Notes: a model not told the origin generated them from the letters alone. DNA of 64,000 bases from Betaproteobacteria bacterium (GCA_016704895.1 JADIZG010000010.1:1-64000); one strand, 5' to 3'. Shown: positions 1 through 9,873, numbered from the stretch's first letter. A program made the numbers and translations.

Positions 1-982
1 CCCAGACGCCATCGGCGACCGCGCTCTTCGCGTGCAGCATCGTGCCGTTCCACTCGAACACGCGCACGCCCGCGTCGAGCAGCGGCTTGTAGGCGGCGCG
101 CGACACCGGCGAGATCATCGGGATGTCGGAGGCGCCGGGCACGAGCAGGCGCACGTCGACGCCGTCGCGCGCCGCCGCCGCGAGCGCCTGCACATAGGCG
201 GCGGTCCCCACGAAATAGGCGTCGGTGAGCCACAGGTACTGGTGCGCGACCGACGCGATCGTGAGGTCGAGGCGATAGGTGCCCACCGAGTTCGGCGTCC
301 CGGCGACCACGCGCAAGGTCACGTCGCCGGCCGGCGCGATCGCCAGCGGGTCGGTCAGGAATTCGGGCCCGAGCTCCTCGCCAGCCACGTCCCAGACGAT
401 CGCGAACGCGCGCTGCAGCGCGGCCACCGCCGGCCCCTGGACGGCGATGCCGGTGTCGCGCCACGGCTCGAGACGCTTCGCCGGCTTGCCCACCCACTGC
501 TCGCTCACGCAAAGGCCGCTCACGAAGCCGATGCGGTCGTCGATCGTGATCGTCTTGCGGTGGTCGCGCGCGAGCCAGGCGAGCGGGCTCGCGAGCCCGG
601 GCGCGTTGAACAGCCGCACCTCGGCGCCGGTGCCCTCGAGCGCATTCCACGCGCTGCGGCCGCGCCAGCCGCCCAGCCAGTCGACGAGCACCTTGACCGC
701 CACGCCCGAGCGGGCGCGCTCGGCGAGCGCGTCGGCGAACGTGCGCCCGATCTCGTCGTCGTCGACGATGTACATCTCGAACAGGATCGCCCGCTGCGCG
801 CTCCGGATCGCGTCGAGCCACGCTGGGTAGTTCTCGCGCGCGTCGATCAGGAGCCTGACGGCGTTGCCGCGGATCGCGTCGGCGCCGCTCGTCCGCGAGT
901 ACGCGCGCTCGGCGAGCACCGACAGGTCCTGCGACCCGTACGGCGCGTCGGCGATGGCGGGATGGTCGTCGGCTGGGTTCAT
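1..982 (-). CDS. Cardiolipin synthase-like phospholipase D family protein (3' end outside window)
   Basis: Reading from the ATG at 982 leftwards the frame stays open to the window edge, so only the C-terminal end is missing. Two phospholipase D (HKD) motifs are visible: H141-R-K-x4-D148 within DHRKTITIDD, and a second LHAKSAVAD motif about residue 315, close to the window edge. Each is followed by the usual G/S-containing strand (for the first, GFVSG). Family knowledge: two HKD motifs form one active site that transfers a phosphatidyl group, as in the ClsB/ClsC type cardiolipin synthases. There is no obvious N-terminal membrane segment (the protein begins MNPADDHPAI), which fits ClsB-like rather than ClsA-like enzymes. 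A general PLD-family hydrolase is the alternative. Confidence 0.85.
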   Translation of the reverse strand, partial: MNPADDHPAIADAPYGSQDLSVLAERAYSRTSGADAIRGNAVRLLIDARENYPAWLDAIRSAQRAILFEMYIVDDDEIGRTFADALAERARSGVAVKVLVDWLGGWRGRSAWNALEGTGAEVRLFNAPGLASPLAWLARDHRKTITIDDRIGFVSGLCVSEQWVGKPAKRLEPWRDTGIAVQGPAVAALQRAFAIVWDVAGEELGPEFLTDPLAIAPAGDVTLRVVAGTPNSVGTYRLDLTIASVAHQYLWLTDAYFVGTAAYVQALAAAARDGVDVRLLVPGASDIPMISPVSRAAYKPLLDAGVRVFEWNGTMLHAKSAVADGVW

Positions 983-1152
983 CTCGCGGCCGGGACGCGA
1001 GCGCACGCGTCCGGGGCCGCAACGTTATCACGCCGGAGGTCCGCCCACGCCGGCTGGCCACGGGACCCCCCGGGAAGGTCCGGCCCGTCGCGCTCGCGCA
1101 GTGGCACCGGAACGGCGGGCGGGGTGAGGCGCCCGCTTCCCGCCGCTGCGCG

Positions 1153-2150
1153 TCAGTACGGCACGCAGGCGGTGTTCGAATCCTCGGGCGTCCAGCCTGC
1201 CGCGATCATCTGGCTGCGAACCGTGAGGCTCGTCGTGTATCGGTGGTTGGGCGCCCCCGACATGCCGTTGTTGTACAGGCGGTAGAGCTTGATGCTGCCG
1301 GCCGGGCAGACGCCGCCGGCCGACGGCAGCTTCACCTTGTACGCGATCTTCTCGTACTGCCAGACGAAGCTGGTCGCGATCAGCCCCGCGCACTCGTAGT
1401 CGAGCGGCGTGTAGAAGTGCGAGCTCTTCGGGGCAAAGTAGACTTGGAAGAACCGGCACACGTCGACCAGGCCGGTGCCCGACGTCCAGACGCCGAGACG
1501 TATAGCCCGTGCGCGCCACACGCCGCCATACGCGCCGCCGTCGAGGCCGGTGATCTCGTCGGCCTGCGCGGTCGAAATAGTGGCCGAACCCTGCGTGGTA
1601 GTACTCGACCGCGGTGGTCGTCGTGGTCGGAGGCGTATAGGCATAGAAGCTATTCGTGACGACCTGGACTTGAGTGTTGAAGCTGTACCAGTCGTGCAGG
1701 CAATACCCGTCGTCACTCCCGCAACTGTTGGTGTACTCCAGCACACCGAGATGGATGTAGTAGATCCCGTCGGGAGAGTTCGTCACGGTAGTGTCGACGC
1801 CCTCGTAGTAGGTGAGAGGCGGCAACGGATTCATCAAAAACGCCCCGACCTGCCAATACGTGTAACCTTGACCGGGCACCAATGGTATCTGCGTCACGAA
1901 CAATCGGATCTTGATGGTGCCGGAGGGGGACGTCGCGCTGAAATTGTTGAGCCGGTCGAAATAGATCCTGACCTCTCCGGCACCGTTGTCGATCGAATAA
2001 CCGCCCGTGCCAGAAAACTCGAGATCGGCGCCGGCTTTCACGCTTTCGCTTGTTCCACCGACAAGCGCCTCTTGGCATCGGGCCTGCGCGCTCGCGAGTG
2101 CGGCGAACGCACGAATGCCATGCCGAACCACCACGTCGAACGCTTCATGT
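1153..2150 (-). pseudogene. Exported protein with C-terminal DUF5648-like domain, frameshifted
   Basis: Two frames must be joined to read this gene. The C-terminal part (1153 to about 1573) has the DUF5648-type signature: an EYYHAGFGHYF opening, ADEITGLDGG, a Cys-Arg-Phe-Phe segment, SHFYTP, YRLYNNG and PNHRYTT. The opening lies in another frame, and the join is near 1573 (one extra base or two missing). A second probable shift lies near 2115: the start with the best ribosome site is ATG 2150 (AGGGGGG five bases upstream), giving MKRSTWWFGMAFV, while the signal-peptide end AALASAQA is in the next frame. The N-terminal about 150 residues are not recognised. The same C-terminal domain ends the sugar dehydrogenase at 58434-60053. 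GC content is lower than in the neighbours. Either sequence error or a real pseudogene. Confidence 0.7.
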
Positions 2151-2728
2151 TCCCCCCTGCATTGAGGCGCATCCCGCGGCGCGCCAAATCTCTGGTCGGC
2201 GATCGAGCCGGACTCGACTAGACGCCACGAAACCGCGAACCCTCGCGAGGCCGGCTAAACGCCGCTTGGCCGTCCCCTCCGCATCCGCTCCGCACATCAG
2301 GCCCACCGTCCCAGCGTAGTCGCTCGACGGCCGGTGCAGATGCGGTCGAACAATCCCGACTCTTTACGAGTCCGACGCCTTTGATACTGCCATGCCTCGA
2401 TCGCCCGCGCGTCAAAAAGGAGGCGACTATTCTGGCGCGCCCTGCCTACCGTCACCAAATGTAAACACACGACTGGCCAACATCGGCCGCAAGTGCCGCG
2501 CCAATCCGTCGGCTGCGTTTCACTGCCCACGCCCAGCATGGGCCGTCGCATGCTCAGAGCCGCGCCCGCCCCCGACGCGCAGGGGTCGTGCAGCCCGGGC
2601 TCGCCGCCGTCGGCCGACAGGACGGCGGCGAATCCGGTCCGCGGATGGACTCGGCGCCGGCATCGCCGTGCCGCCAATTCGGTACCGTTCACGATCGAAC
2701 GCTGGCCCGTCGAGGAAGGACGAAGAAC
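2151..2728. other. Intergenic stretch without a supported gene
   Basis: About 580 bases. Frames remain open across it only because of the high GC content; none starts with a ribosome site or resembles a protein family. The part around 2340-2480 is noticeably richer in A and T than the rest of the window. I see no RNA gene, terminator or repeat in it. Confidence 0.6.
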
Positions 2729-3394
2729 ATGCGAGGCAACGCCGACTACCTGAGCGGGATCCGGCAGCAGCTCTACACCGCCGTGCTGTCCGACGTGCTG
2801 GACGAGCTCGGCTTCCGGCACCAGGCGATGCCGCCGTCGATCCGCCCCCTCGACGATACGCTGGTGATGGCCGGCTTCGCCCGCACCGGCAGCTATCGCG
2901 AGGTGTACCGCGTGGTGCCGGACGAGAATCCGTACGAGCTGGAGATGGCGCTGATCGACGACCTCCGGTCGGACGACATCGCGGTCTTCGGCTGCGGCGG
3001 CTCGTCGCGGATCGCGCCGTGGGGCGAGCTGCTGACGACCGCCTCGCGCGCACGGGGGGCAGCCGGTTGCGTCACGGACGGATTCGTCCGCGACATCAGG
3101 CAGATCCGGAGCCTGCGCTTCCCGGTGTTCCACGGCGGGATCGCCCCGCTCGACTCGAAGGGACGCGGCATGGTCGCCGAGATCGACGTCCCGATCCAAT
3201 GCGCGGGAGTCGCGGTGGCGCCCGGCGACCTGATCGTCGGCGACGCCGACGGGGTGGTCGTCGTGCCGCGGGCGGTCGAGGCGCAGGCGGTGGCACGGGC
3301 GTTCGAGAAAGTCTCGAGCGAGGACCGCACGCGCGAGGAGCTCGCCGCGGGGGCCAGGCTCAAGGACGTGTTCGCGAAGTACCGGGTGCTGTAG
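2729..3394 (+). CDS. RraA family protein (dimethylmenaquinone methyltransferase-like / HMG aldolase-like)
   Basis: A 221-residue protein beginning MRGNADYLSGIRQQLYTAVL. The start was chosen at ATG 2729 because GGAAGGA lies eight bases upstream and the length then fits the family (about 210-230). Recognisable are the opening helix with TAVLSDVLDELG, the G-x-A-G-C-V-T-D-G-F-V-R-D segment (residues about 112-124) that carries the Arg and metal-binding Asp of the RraA/HMG-aldolase fold, and the GDLIVGDADGVVVVP strand typical of this group. Family members act as RNase E regulators or as 4-hydroxy-4-methyl-2-oxoglutarate/oxaloacetate aldolases and decarboxylases; many are misnamed methyltransferases. 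Substrate cannot be told from sequence. It stands alone. Confidence 0.85.
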   Translation: MRGNADYLSGIRQQLYTAVLSDVLDELGFRHQAMPPSIRPLDDTLVMAGFARTGSYREVYRVVPDENPYELEMALIDDLRSDDIAVFGCGGSSRIAPWGELLTTASRARGAAGCVTDGFVRDIRQIRSLRFPVFHGGIAPLDSKGRGMVAEIDVPIQCAGVAVAPGDLIVGDADGVVVVPRAVEAQAVARAFEKVSSEDRTREELAAGARLKDVFAKYRVL

Positions 3395-3609
3395 CCGCGG
3401 CCGTCGACCGGAGGCGCGGCACCGTCGGCGCCGACGGCCGCGTCCGGCACCGGCACTGCACGCGATTCCTCCCGTTGCGCGCTCGCGGGTCGGCGCGCTA
3501 TCGTCGCGCTGCGCGGTCCACGAGTCCGCCGGAATGCGACGGAACGCCGGCTGGCGCTGCGGCGGATCGTGCGTCCGGCGCGTCGGCCCGCCGCCCACGG
3601 GAGACACCG

Positions 3610-5806
3610 ATGCGCATCCTGCACCGCCTCGCGCTGATCGCGACGATCGCGACGGCCTCGCTCTCGACGATCGCGACCGCGCAGCAGATCGTCGAGTACC
3701 CGCCGATCGCCGGCAACGTCCGGCCCAGCAGCATCGTCCTCGGTCCCGACGGCAACTACTGGTTCACCGAGATCTTCGGCGACAAGGTCGGCCGCGTCAC
3801 GCCAGCCGGCGTCGTGACCGAGTACCCGGTCCCGACGGTTCCCGCGAGCCTCGAGCGCATCGCCGTCGGGCCGGACGGCAACCTGTGGTTCACCGCGCGC
3901 GGCTCGAACCTCATCGGCAGGATCACCACGGCCGGCGTCGTCACCGAGTTCCCGGTGCCGACCGCGAACGCCGGCCTGCAGTCGATCGCGCCCGGCCCCG
4001 ACGGCAACCTCTGGTTCACCGAGAGCGACGCCGACAAGGTCGGCCGCATCACGACGTCAGGCACGATCACCGAGTTCGCGGTCACGGGCGGCTCCGGTCC
4101 ATGGGGCATCGTCGCCGGCCCCGATGGCAACCTGTGGTTCACCGAGCGCTACGACAACCGGATCGGCCGCATGACGCCCACCGGCACGCTCACCGAATTC
4201 CCGATCCCGACGCCGAACTCGGATCCCATGTACATCGCGGCCGGTCCGGACGGCGCGCTCTGGTTCACCGAGTACGGCGCCGACCAGGTCGGCCGGATCA
4301 CGACGGCGGGCACCGTCACCGACGAGTTCGACCTGCTGCGGACGAACGCGGAGCCGTGGGCGATCGTCGCCGGGACCGACGGCGCACTGTGGCTCACCGA
4401 GATCGGCGGCAACCGGCTCGTCCGGATGAGCACGTCGGGACAGGTCATCGAATACCCGATCCCGAGCGCTGCCTCCAGCGCCTACGATCTCGCCGAAGGC
4501 CCGGACGGCTCGTTCTGGTTCGTCGAATTCGACACGAACCGCATCGCCCGCCTGACGCCGGTCGCGCCGCGAACGCTCGTCGAATTCCCGGTGAGCGGGG
4601 CCAACCCGAACCTCGCCGGCATCGCGTTCGGCCCCGACGGCAATATGTGGATCGGCGTGCAGGGGAACAACACGGTCGGGCGCGTGACACCGGCGGGCGT
4701 GGTCACGGAGTTCCCGGTGCCGACGGCGAACGCGAATCCGTACGGGATCGCTGTGGGCGCCGACGGCAACCTCTGGTTCACCGAGCGCACCGCCAACGCG
4801 ATCGGGCGCATCACGCCGACGGGCACCGTGACCGAGTTCCCGGTCCTGACCGCCGCGTCGTCGCCGCTCTTCATCGCCGCGGGGCCGGACGGCAACCTCT
4901 GGTTCACGCAGGTCGACGGCAACCGGATCGGCCGCATCACCCCCGCCGGCGCCGTCACCGAGTTCCCGTTGCCGAACCCGGGTTCGGGCCCGAGCCGGAT
5001 CGTGGCAGGCCCCGACGGCAACCTGTGGTTCACCGAGGCCGACGGCAACCGGATCGGTCGGATCACGACCGGCGGCGTGATCACCGAGTTCACGCTACCC
5101 ACACCCGCCGCGAATCCGGGCGGCATCGCGGTCGGCCCCGACGGCGCGCTCTGGTTCACCGAGACGGCGACCCACCGGATTGGTCGCATCACGACGACCG
5201 GGACGTTCTCGCCGTCGATCGACGTGCCCGACGCCGGCTCGCTGCCGTTCAACATCGTCGGCGGCAGCGACGGCGCACTGTGGATCACCGCGTACACCGG
5301 CCAGCGGATCCTGCGCATGACGACGGCCGGCGAGTTCACCGAGTTCGCGCTTCCCGATCCCATCACGTTCCCGGCCAGCCTCGCGCAGGCGCCGGACGGC
5401 GCCCTCTGGTTCACCGAGTTCGGCGGCAAGCGCGTCGGCCTGCTCGCGTTGCCGCTCGCGATCGCGACCGCATCGCTGCCTCCCGGCACACTGAATGCGG
5501 GTTACCTGCAGACGCTCGCGAGGAGCGGCGGCATCGCCCTACGGTTCCTGGGTGCTGGCCGACGGCAGCCTGCCGCCCGGACTCTCGCTGGATCCTGCGT
5601 CGGGCCGGCTCTCGGGCGTGCCCACCGCTGTCGGCACCTGGACGTTCACCGCGGCCGTCACCGATGGCTTGGGCGCCACGGCCGAGCAAACCTTCGTGCT
5701 GACGATCCGCCCGGCCCCGGCGCCGGTGCCCGTCAATGGAGCGCTGGCGCTCGCGCTGATCGCGCTCGTCGTCGCGGGTTCCGGGATGCGTGCGTCGCGA
5801 CGCTGA
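3610..5806 (+). CDS. Exported Vgb-like double beta-propeller with putative Ig domain and C-terminal sorting tail, one frameshift
   Basis: ATG 3610 follows GGGAGA and starts a Sec signal peptide (MRILHRLALIATIATASL... ending ATAQQ). Then come 14 repeats of about 42 residues with consensus GPDGNLWFTE...NRIGRITPAG.VTEFPVPT, as in virginiamycin B lyase, which has seven such blades; 14 repeats would make two propellers. At 5530 the frame shifts by one base. The next frame continues sensibly with a He_PIG-type Ig repeat (GSLPPGLSLDPASGRLSG, then GTWTFTAAVTDG) and ends at 5806 with a Val-Pro hydrophobic segment (VPVNGALALALIALVVAG) and a basic MRASRR tail, much like IPTL/PEP-CTERM sorting signals. 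Lyase activity cannot be assumed: this repeat is common in proteins of unknown role. Stand-alone gene. Confidence 0.75.
3733..5465 (+). repeat. Fourteen tandem degenerate repeats of about 126 bp
   Basis: Coding repeats of the propeller protein. The DNA period is about 126 bases (42 codons) with a recurrent block encoding GPDGNLWFTE. Copies differ at many third positions, so it is an old protein repeat and not a recent minisatellite. Confidence 0.85.
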
Positions 5807-5846
5807 CCTCCGCGGTCGTGGCCGCAACGGTAGCGCGATCGCGCGG

Positions 5847-6869
5847 CTACTTCGGCCGAATCTCCAGTCTCCGCGCCACGTCGCCCCACTTCGCGACGTC
5901 GGCGCGGATCAGCGCTTCGAACGACGTCGGCGTTCCGGTCGCGGCTCGAGTCCCTGCGCGTCGAACCAGGCGCGGACCGTCGGCGCTCGCGAGCATGCGG
6001 CCCACCAGCCGGTCGAGCTCGTCGACGATCTCCCCCGGCGTGCCCACCGGCGCGACCAGGCCGAGCCAGGTCCGGACGTCGAGCGACGGGATGCCGGCTT
6101 CGGCGATCGTCGGGACGTCGGGGACGAGCGTCGAACGGCGCGCGCTGAGCACGGCCAGCGGCCGCGCGCGTCCCGACTCGATCGCTCCCTGCGCGGCCGT
6201 CAGGCTCGCGATCAGCACCTGCACTTCGTCGGTGCTGATCGCCGCGACCGTCTGGCCGGACCCGCGGTAGGGCACGTGGTGGAGCGCGATGCCGGTGGCC
6301 GACGCGAGAAGCTCGGTGTCGAGGTGGCTGGACGACCCGAAGCCGGTCGATGCGTAGTTGAGCGCACCGGGACGCTGCCGCGCGTAGGCAACGAGCTCGC
6401 TCACCGACGCCACGGGCAGCGCGGAGCTGACGAGGACGACCTTGGTCTGCCACGCGAGGTTGGTGATCGGGACGAAGTCGGCAAGCGGATCGAACGTCGC
6501 CGCGAGCGACGTGTGCGGCGCCATCGCGTGAGTCGCCGTCGACGCGAGCAGCAGCGTGTAGCCGTCGGGCGCGGCGCGCCTGGCGAACTCGGTGCCGATG
6601 ACCCCGTTCGCGCCGGGACGGTTGTCGACGACCACCGGGACGCCCAGCGCGGATTCCAGCCGGTCGCCGAGCATGCGCGCGACGACGTCGGCGGTGCCTC
6701 CCGGCGCCTGCGGCACGACGAGCCGGATCGTGCGGCGGGGCCAGGCCTCGCCATCGGGCAGCGTCACCGCTATGCGCTCGCGGGTCGTGCCGCTGTCCGC
6801 CTGCCGCATTCGTCGCGAACAGGCAGGCAAGCTCGCGACCGCGACCGCGAGCCTTTGGCGACGCGCCAC
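5847..6869 (-). CDS. Tripartite tricarboxylate transporter substrate-binding protein (Bug/TctC family)
   Basis: 340 residues. The Bug-family landmarks are present: AWPRRTIRLVVPQAPGGTADV near residue 42, VVDNRPGANGVIGTEF, APDGYTLLL, LNYASTGFGSSSHLDTELL and HHVPYRGSGQ, then VPTIAEAGIPSLDV. These periplasmic proteins bind carboxylates, nicotinate and similar small acids and are very numerous in Betaproteobacteria, often without permease genes next to them, as here. The N-terminus (MARRQRLAVAVASLPACS) looks like a short export signal, possibly with a shifted frame upstream. Between about 5938 and 5980 the expected family segment VRAWFDAQGLEP is found in the neighbouring frame, so two compensating indels seem to lie there although the frame stays open. 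Confidence 0.85.
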   Translation of the reverse strand: MARRQRLAVAVASLPACSRRMRQADSGTTRERIAVTLPDGEAWPRRTIRLVVPQAPGGTADVVARMLGDRLESALGVPVVVDNRPGANGVIGTEFARRAAPDGYTLLLASTATHAMAPHTSLAATFDPLADFVPITNLAWQTKVVLVSSALPVASVSELVAYARQRPGALNYASTGFGSSSHLDTELLASATGIALHHVPYRGSGQTVAAISTDEVQVLIASLTAAQGAIESGRARPLAVLSARRSTLVPDVPTIAEAGIPSLDVRTWLGLVAPVGTPGEIVDELDRLVGRMLASADGPRLVRRAGTRAATGTPTSFEALIRADVAKWGDVARRLEIRPK

Positions 6870-7054
6870 GCGGCGCTGCCCGCGCCGGGAGATGCCGACG
6901 CGCCGGTCCGCGACTTCGATGGGGCGATGGCGCCGTTCGCGGCGTCCCGGAGAGGCATGATGCGGAGGCAGTGATCGACGCGGATGCCGTTCCCCGCGGC
7001 GCGGGCCGGGAACGGCCTGTTGCCTATGTTCCCGGGCCGTACACTTGCGAGCCT

Positions 7055-7147
7055 GGCGGAGACGGAGGGATTCGAACCCTCGATACAGGTTTTAGCCCGT
7101 ATGCTCCCTTAGCAGGGGAGTGCCTTCGACCACTCGGCCACGTCTCC
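7055..7147 (-). tRNA. tRNA-Ser(GCT)
   Basis: A 93-base class II tRNA. The acceptor stem GGAGACG pairs with CGTCTCC, followed by discriminator G and an encoded CCA (complement at 7055-7057). The anticodon stem CTCCC/GGGAG holds loop CTGCTAA, so the anticodon is GCT. A long variable arm and the T-arm GGTTCGAATCC are present. It lies downstream of lysC in the same direction, an arrangement seen in many Betaproteobacteria. Confidence 0.97.
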
Positions 7148-7241
7148 GGTGCGCGATGCGCGCGGGGAACCTGTAATTCTACCGGTCCGGGGCCGGCCCC
7201 GTCCAGCACGACGGGCGAAAAAGCCGCGTCGAATCCGGCGC

Positions 7242-8483
7242 TTACGCGGGCGCCTTCTCGAGCTCGAACGCCTTGTGCAGCACGCGCACCGCGAGCTCGA
7301 GGTACTTCTCGTCGATGACGACCGCGATCTTGATCTCGGAGGTCGAGATCATCTGGATGTTGATGCCCTCGTCGGCGAGCGCCTTGAACATCTTGGCGGC
7401 GAGCCCGGTGTGCGAGCGCATCCCGATGCCGACGACCGACACCTTCGCGATGCGGTCGTCGCCCTTGATCTCGCGGCAGTTGAACGACGTGCCGCGCTCG
7501 CGCTGCAGCGTGTCCATCGCCTTGCGGTACTCGTTGCGGTGGACCGTGAACGAGATGTCGGTCTGGCCGGACGCGCCGATGTTCTGCACGATCATGTCGA
7601 CGTCGATGTTGGCGGCCGCGATCGGCCCGAGGATCGCGTAGGCGATGCCGGGACGGTCCTCGACGCCCATCACCAGGATCCGTGCCTCGTCGCGGTTGAA
7701 CGCGATGCCGGAGATGATCGCCTGTTCCATGGAGTCGTCTTCCTCGTAGGTGATGAGCGTGCCGGGGCCCGAGGACTCGGGGTCCTCGAACGACGAGAGC
7801 ACGCGCAGCTTGACCAGGTACTTGCCGGCGAACTCGACCGAGCGGATCTGCAGCACCTTCGATCCCTGGCTCGCGAGCTCGAGCATCTCCTCGAACGTGA
7901 TCGTGTCGAGGCGGCGCGCCTCCGGCACGATGCGCGGGTCGGTCGTGTAGACGCCGTCGACGTCGGTGTAGATCTGGCACTCGTCGGCCTTGAGCGCGGC
8001 GGCGAGCGCGACCGCGGTGGTGTCCGAGCCGCCGCGGCCCAGCGTCGTGATGCTGCCGTCCCGATCGACGCCCTGGAAGCCGGCGACGACGACGACCGTG
8101 CCCGCGTCGAGGTCCTTGCGCATCGCCGCCTCGTCGATCTCGAGGATGCGCGCCTTCGTGTACGCGCTGTCGGTGAGCACGCGGACCTGCCCGCCCGTGT
8201 AGCTCTTCGCCGGGATGCCCATCTCCTTGAGCGCGATCGCGAGGAGCCCGATCGTCACCTGCTCGCCGGTCGCGGCGATGACGTCGAGCTCGCGCGGGTC
8301 GGGCGAGGCGGAGAGCTCCTTCGCGAGGCCGAGCAGCCGGTTGGTCTCGCCGCTCATCGCCGAGACGACGACGACGATCCGGTGGCCTTCGCGCCGGTAG
8401 TGCGCGACGCGCTTCGCGACGTTCTTGATGCGGTCGGTCGAGCCGACCGAGGTGCCGCCGAATTTCTGGACGATCAGGGACAT
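7242..8483 (-). CDS. lysC: Aspartokinase
   Basis: 413 residues, the normal length for the class with a catalytic domain and two ACT domains. KFGGTSVG (residues 7-14) and GRGGSDTTA are the kinase signatures; the C-terminal part has two ACT repeats (around VEDRPGIAYAILGPIAAANI and VGIGMRSHTGLAAKMFKALA) that bind lysine/threonine for feedback control. It phosphorylates aspartate, the first step to lysine, threonine, methionine and diaminopimelate. It follows fabF by 37 bases on the same strand and precedes tRNA-Ser, so it may be at the end of the fab transcription unit. Confidence 0.97.
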   Translation of the reverse strand: MSLIVQKFGGTSVGSTDRIKNVAKRVAHYRREGHRIVVVVSAMSGETNRLLGLAKELSASPDPRELDVIAATGEQVTIGLLAIALKEMGIPAKSYTGGQVRVLTDSAYTKARILEIDEAAMRKDLDAGTVVVVAGFQGVDRDGSITTLGRGGSDTTAVALAAALKADECQIYTDVDGVYTTDPRIVPEARRLDTITFEEMLELASQGSKVLQIRSVEFAGKYLVKLRVLSSFEDPESSGPGTLITYEEDDSMEQAIISGIAFNRDEARILVMGVEDRPGIAYAILGPIAAANIDVDMIVQNIGASGQTDISFTVHRNEYRKAMDTLQRERGTSFNCREIKGDDRIAKVSVVGIGMRSHTGLAAKMFKALADEGINIQMISTSEIKIAVVIDEKYLELAVRVLHKAFELEKAPA

Positions 8484-8520
8484 GGTGGAGTCGGGAGTGC
8501 CGCGGCGCCCCGGCGCGCCG

Positions 8521-9759
8521 CTACATCGTGCGGAAGACGAGCGTCGCGTTCGTGCCGCCGAACCCGAACGAGTTCGAGAGCGCGCCGCGGATCGCCATCT
8601 TCCTGGCGGCGTTCGGCACGAAGTCGAGGTCGCAGGCGGGGTCGACGTTGACGAGGTTGGCCGTCGGCGGCGCGACCTGGTCGCGCAGGGCGAGCACCGT
8701 GAACACCGCCTCGATCCCGCCGGCGGCGCCGAGCAGGTGCCCGGTCATCGACTTGGTCGAGCTGACGGCGAGCCTGCCCGCGTGGTCGCCGAACGCCCGC
8801 CTGACGGCGATGCACTCGGCCAGGTCGCCGACCGGCGTCGAGGTGCCGTGCGCGTTGATGTAGTCGACGTCGGTCGTCGCCATGCGCGCGTTCTTCAGCG
8901 CGTTCAGCATGCTGCGCCGCGCGCCGTCGCCGTCTTCCGGCGGCGCCGTGATGTGGTGGGCGTCGGCCGACATCCCGTAGCCGGTCAGCTCGCAGTAGAT
9001 GCGGGCGCCCCGCGCCTTCGCGTGCTCGAGCTCCTCGAGCACGATGACGCCGGCGCCCTCGCCCAGCACGAAGCCGTCGCGGTCCTTGTCCCACGGACGG
9101 CTCGCCGTGGCCGGGTCGTCGTTGCGGTGCGAGAGGGCGCGCGCGGCGATGAATCCGCCGAGACCGAGCGGGCTCACCGTCGACTCGGCGCCGCCGGCGA
9201 CCATCACGTCGGCGTCGCCGTACTCGATCAGGCGCGCCGCCTCGCCGATGCTGTGGTTCGCCGTCGAGCACGCGGTCACGGTCGCCAGGTTCGGGCCCTT
9301 GTAGCCGTAGTGGATCGACAGGAGGCCCGAGATCATGTTGATGATCGTGCCGGGGACGAAGAACGGGCTCACCTTGCGCAGGCCGCCCGCGCTGTAGGCG
9401 GCGTGCGTCTCCTCGATCATCGGCAGCCCGCCGATGCCCGAGCCGATGCACACGCCGGCGCGCTCCTTGTCGCCGTTCCAGCCCTCGAGCCCGGCGTCGC
9501 GGATCGACTCCATCGCGGCGACGAGGCCGTAGTGGATGAACGTATCGTAGCGCCGCGACTCCTTCGCCGAGAGCCACTTCGACACGTCGAAGTCCTTGAC
9601 CTCGCCGGCGATACGCACCGGAAAGCCCGATGCGTCGAAGCGCGTGATCGGTCCGATGCCGGATCGCCCGGCCAGGATCGACGCCCAGGCCTCGTCCACG
9701 CCTACGCCTACCGGCGAGACGATACCCAGGCCCGTGACGACGACGCGACGGCGTGACAT
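8521..9759 (-). CDS. fabF: 3-oxoacyl-[acyl-carrier-protein] synthase II
   Basis: 412 residues. The condensing-enzyme triad is visible: Cys164 in TACSTANHS, His in NAHGTSTPVGD (about residue 303) and His in STKSMTGHLLGAAGG (about 340). The C-terminus has the usual NSFGFGGTNATLVF. It elongates acyl-ACP with malonyl-ACP and makes the unsaturated-chain elongation step temperature sensitive in relatives. It lies 114 bases downstream of acpP and upstream of lysC. Confidence 0.97.
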   Translation of the reverse strand: MSRRRVVVTGLGIVSPVGVGVDEAWASILAGRSGIGPITRFDASGFPVRIAGEVKDFDVSKWLSAKESRRYDTFIHYGLVAAMESIRDAGLEGWNGDKERAGVCIGSGIGGLPMIEETHAAYSAGGLRKVSPFFVPGTIINMISGLLSIHYGYKGPNLATVTACSTANHSIGEAARLIEYGDADVMVAGGAESTVSPLGLGGFIAARALSHRNDDPATASRPWDKDRDGFVLGEGAGVIVLEELEHAKARGARIYCELTGYGMSADAHHITAPPEDGDGARRSMLNALKNARMATTDVDYINAHGTSTPVGDLAECIAVRRAFGDHAGRLAVSSTKSMTGHLLGAAGGIEAVFTVLALRDQVAPPTANLVNVDPACDLDFVPNAARKMAIRGALSNSFGFGGTNATLVFRTM

Positions 9760-9873
9760 GCGCGTAGGAAGGTGCCGAAAAGAAAGGAAGGGCCGGGACG
9801 GCGCGCGTCGGCCGACGCGCGCGCCCGTGGCGCCGGACGGGCGCGAACGCGCGCCCCGCCCTCAGCGCCGGCG

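Noticed and set aside
3733..5465. CRISPR or minisatellite array
   Set aside because: The 126-bp periodicity comes from degenerate coding repeats of a propeller protein; there are no unique spacers.
3610..5806. Streptogramin resistance gene vgb
   Set aside because: Twice the repeat number, an export signal and a C-terminal anchor argue against a cytoplasmic lyase; the repeat alone does not show the activity.
2392..6270. A single very long plus-strand gene of almost 1,300 codons
   Set aside because: Only the part from 3610 has protein-like repeats and a start signal. The flanks are open because stops are rare at this GC content.
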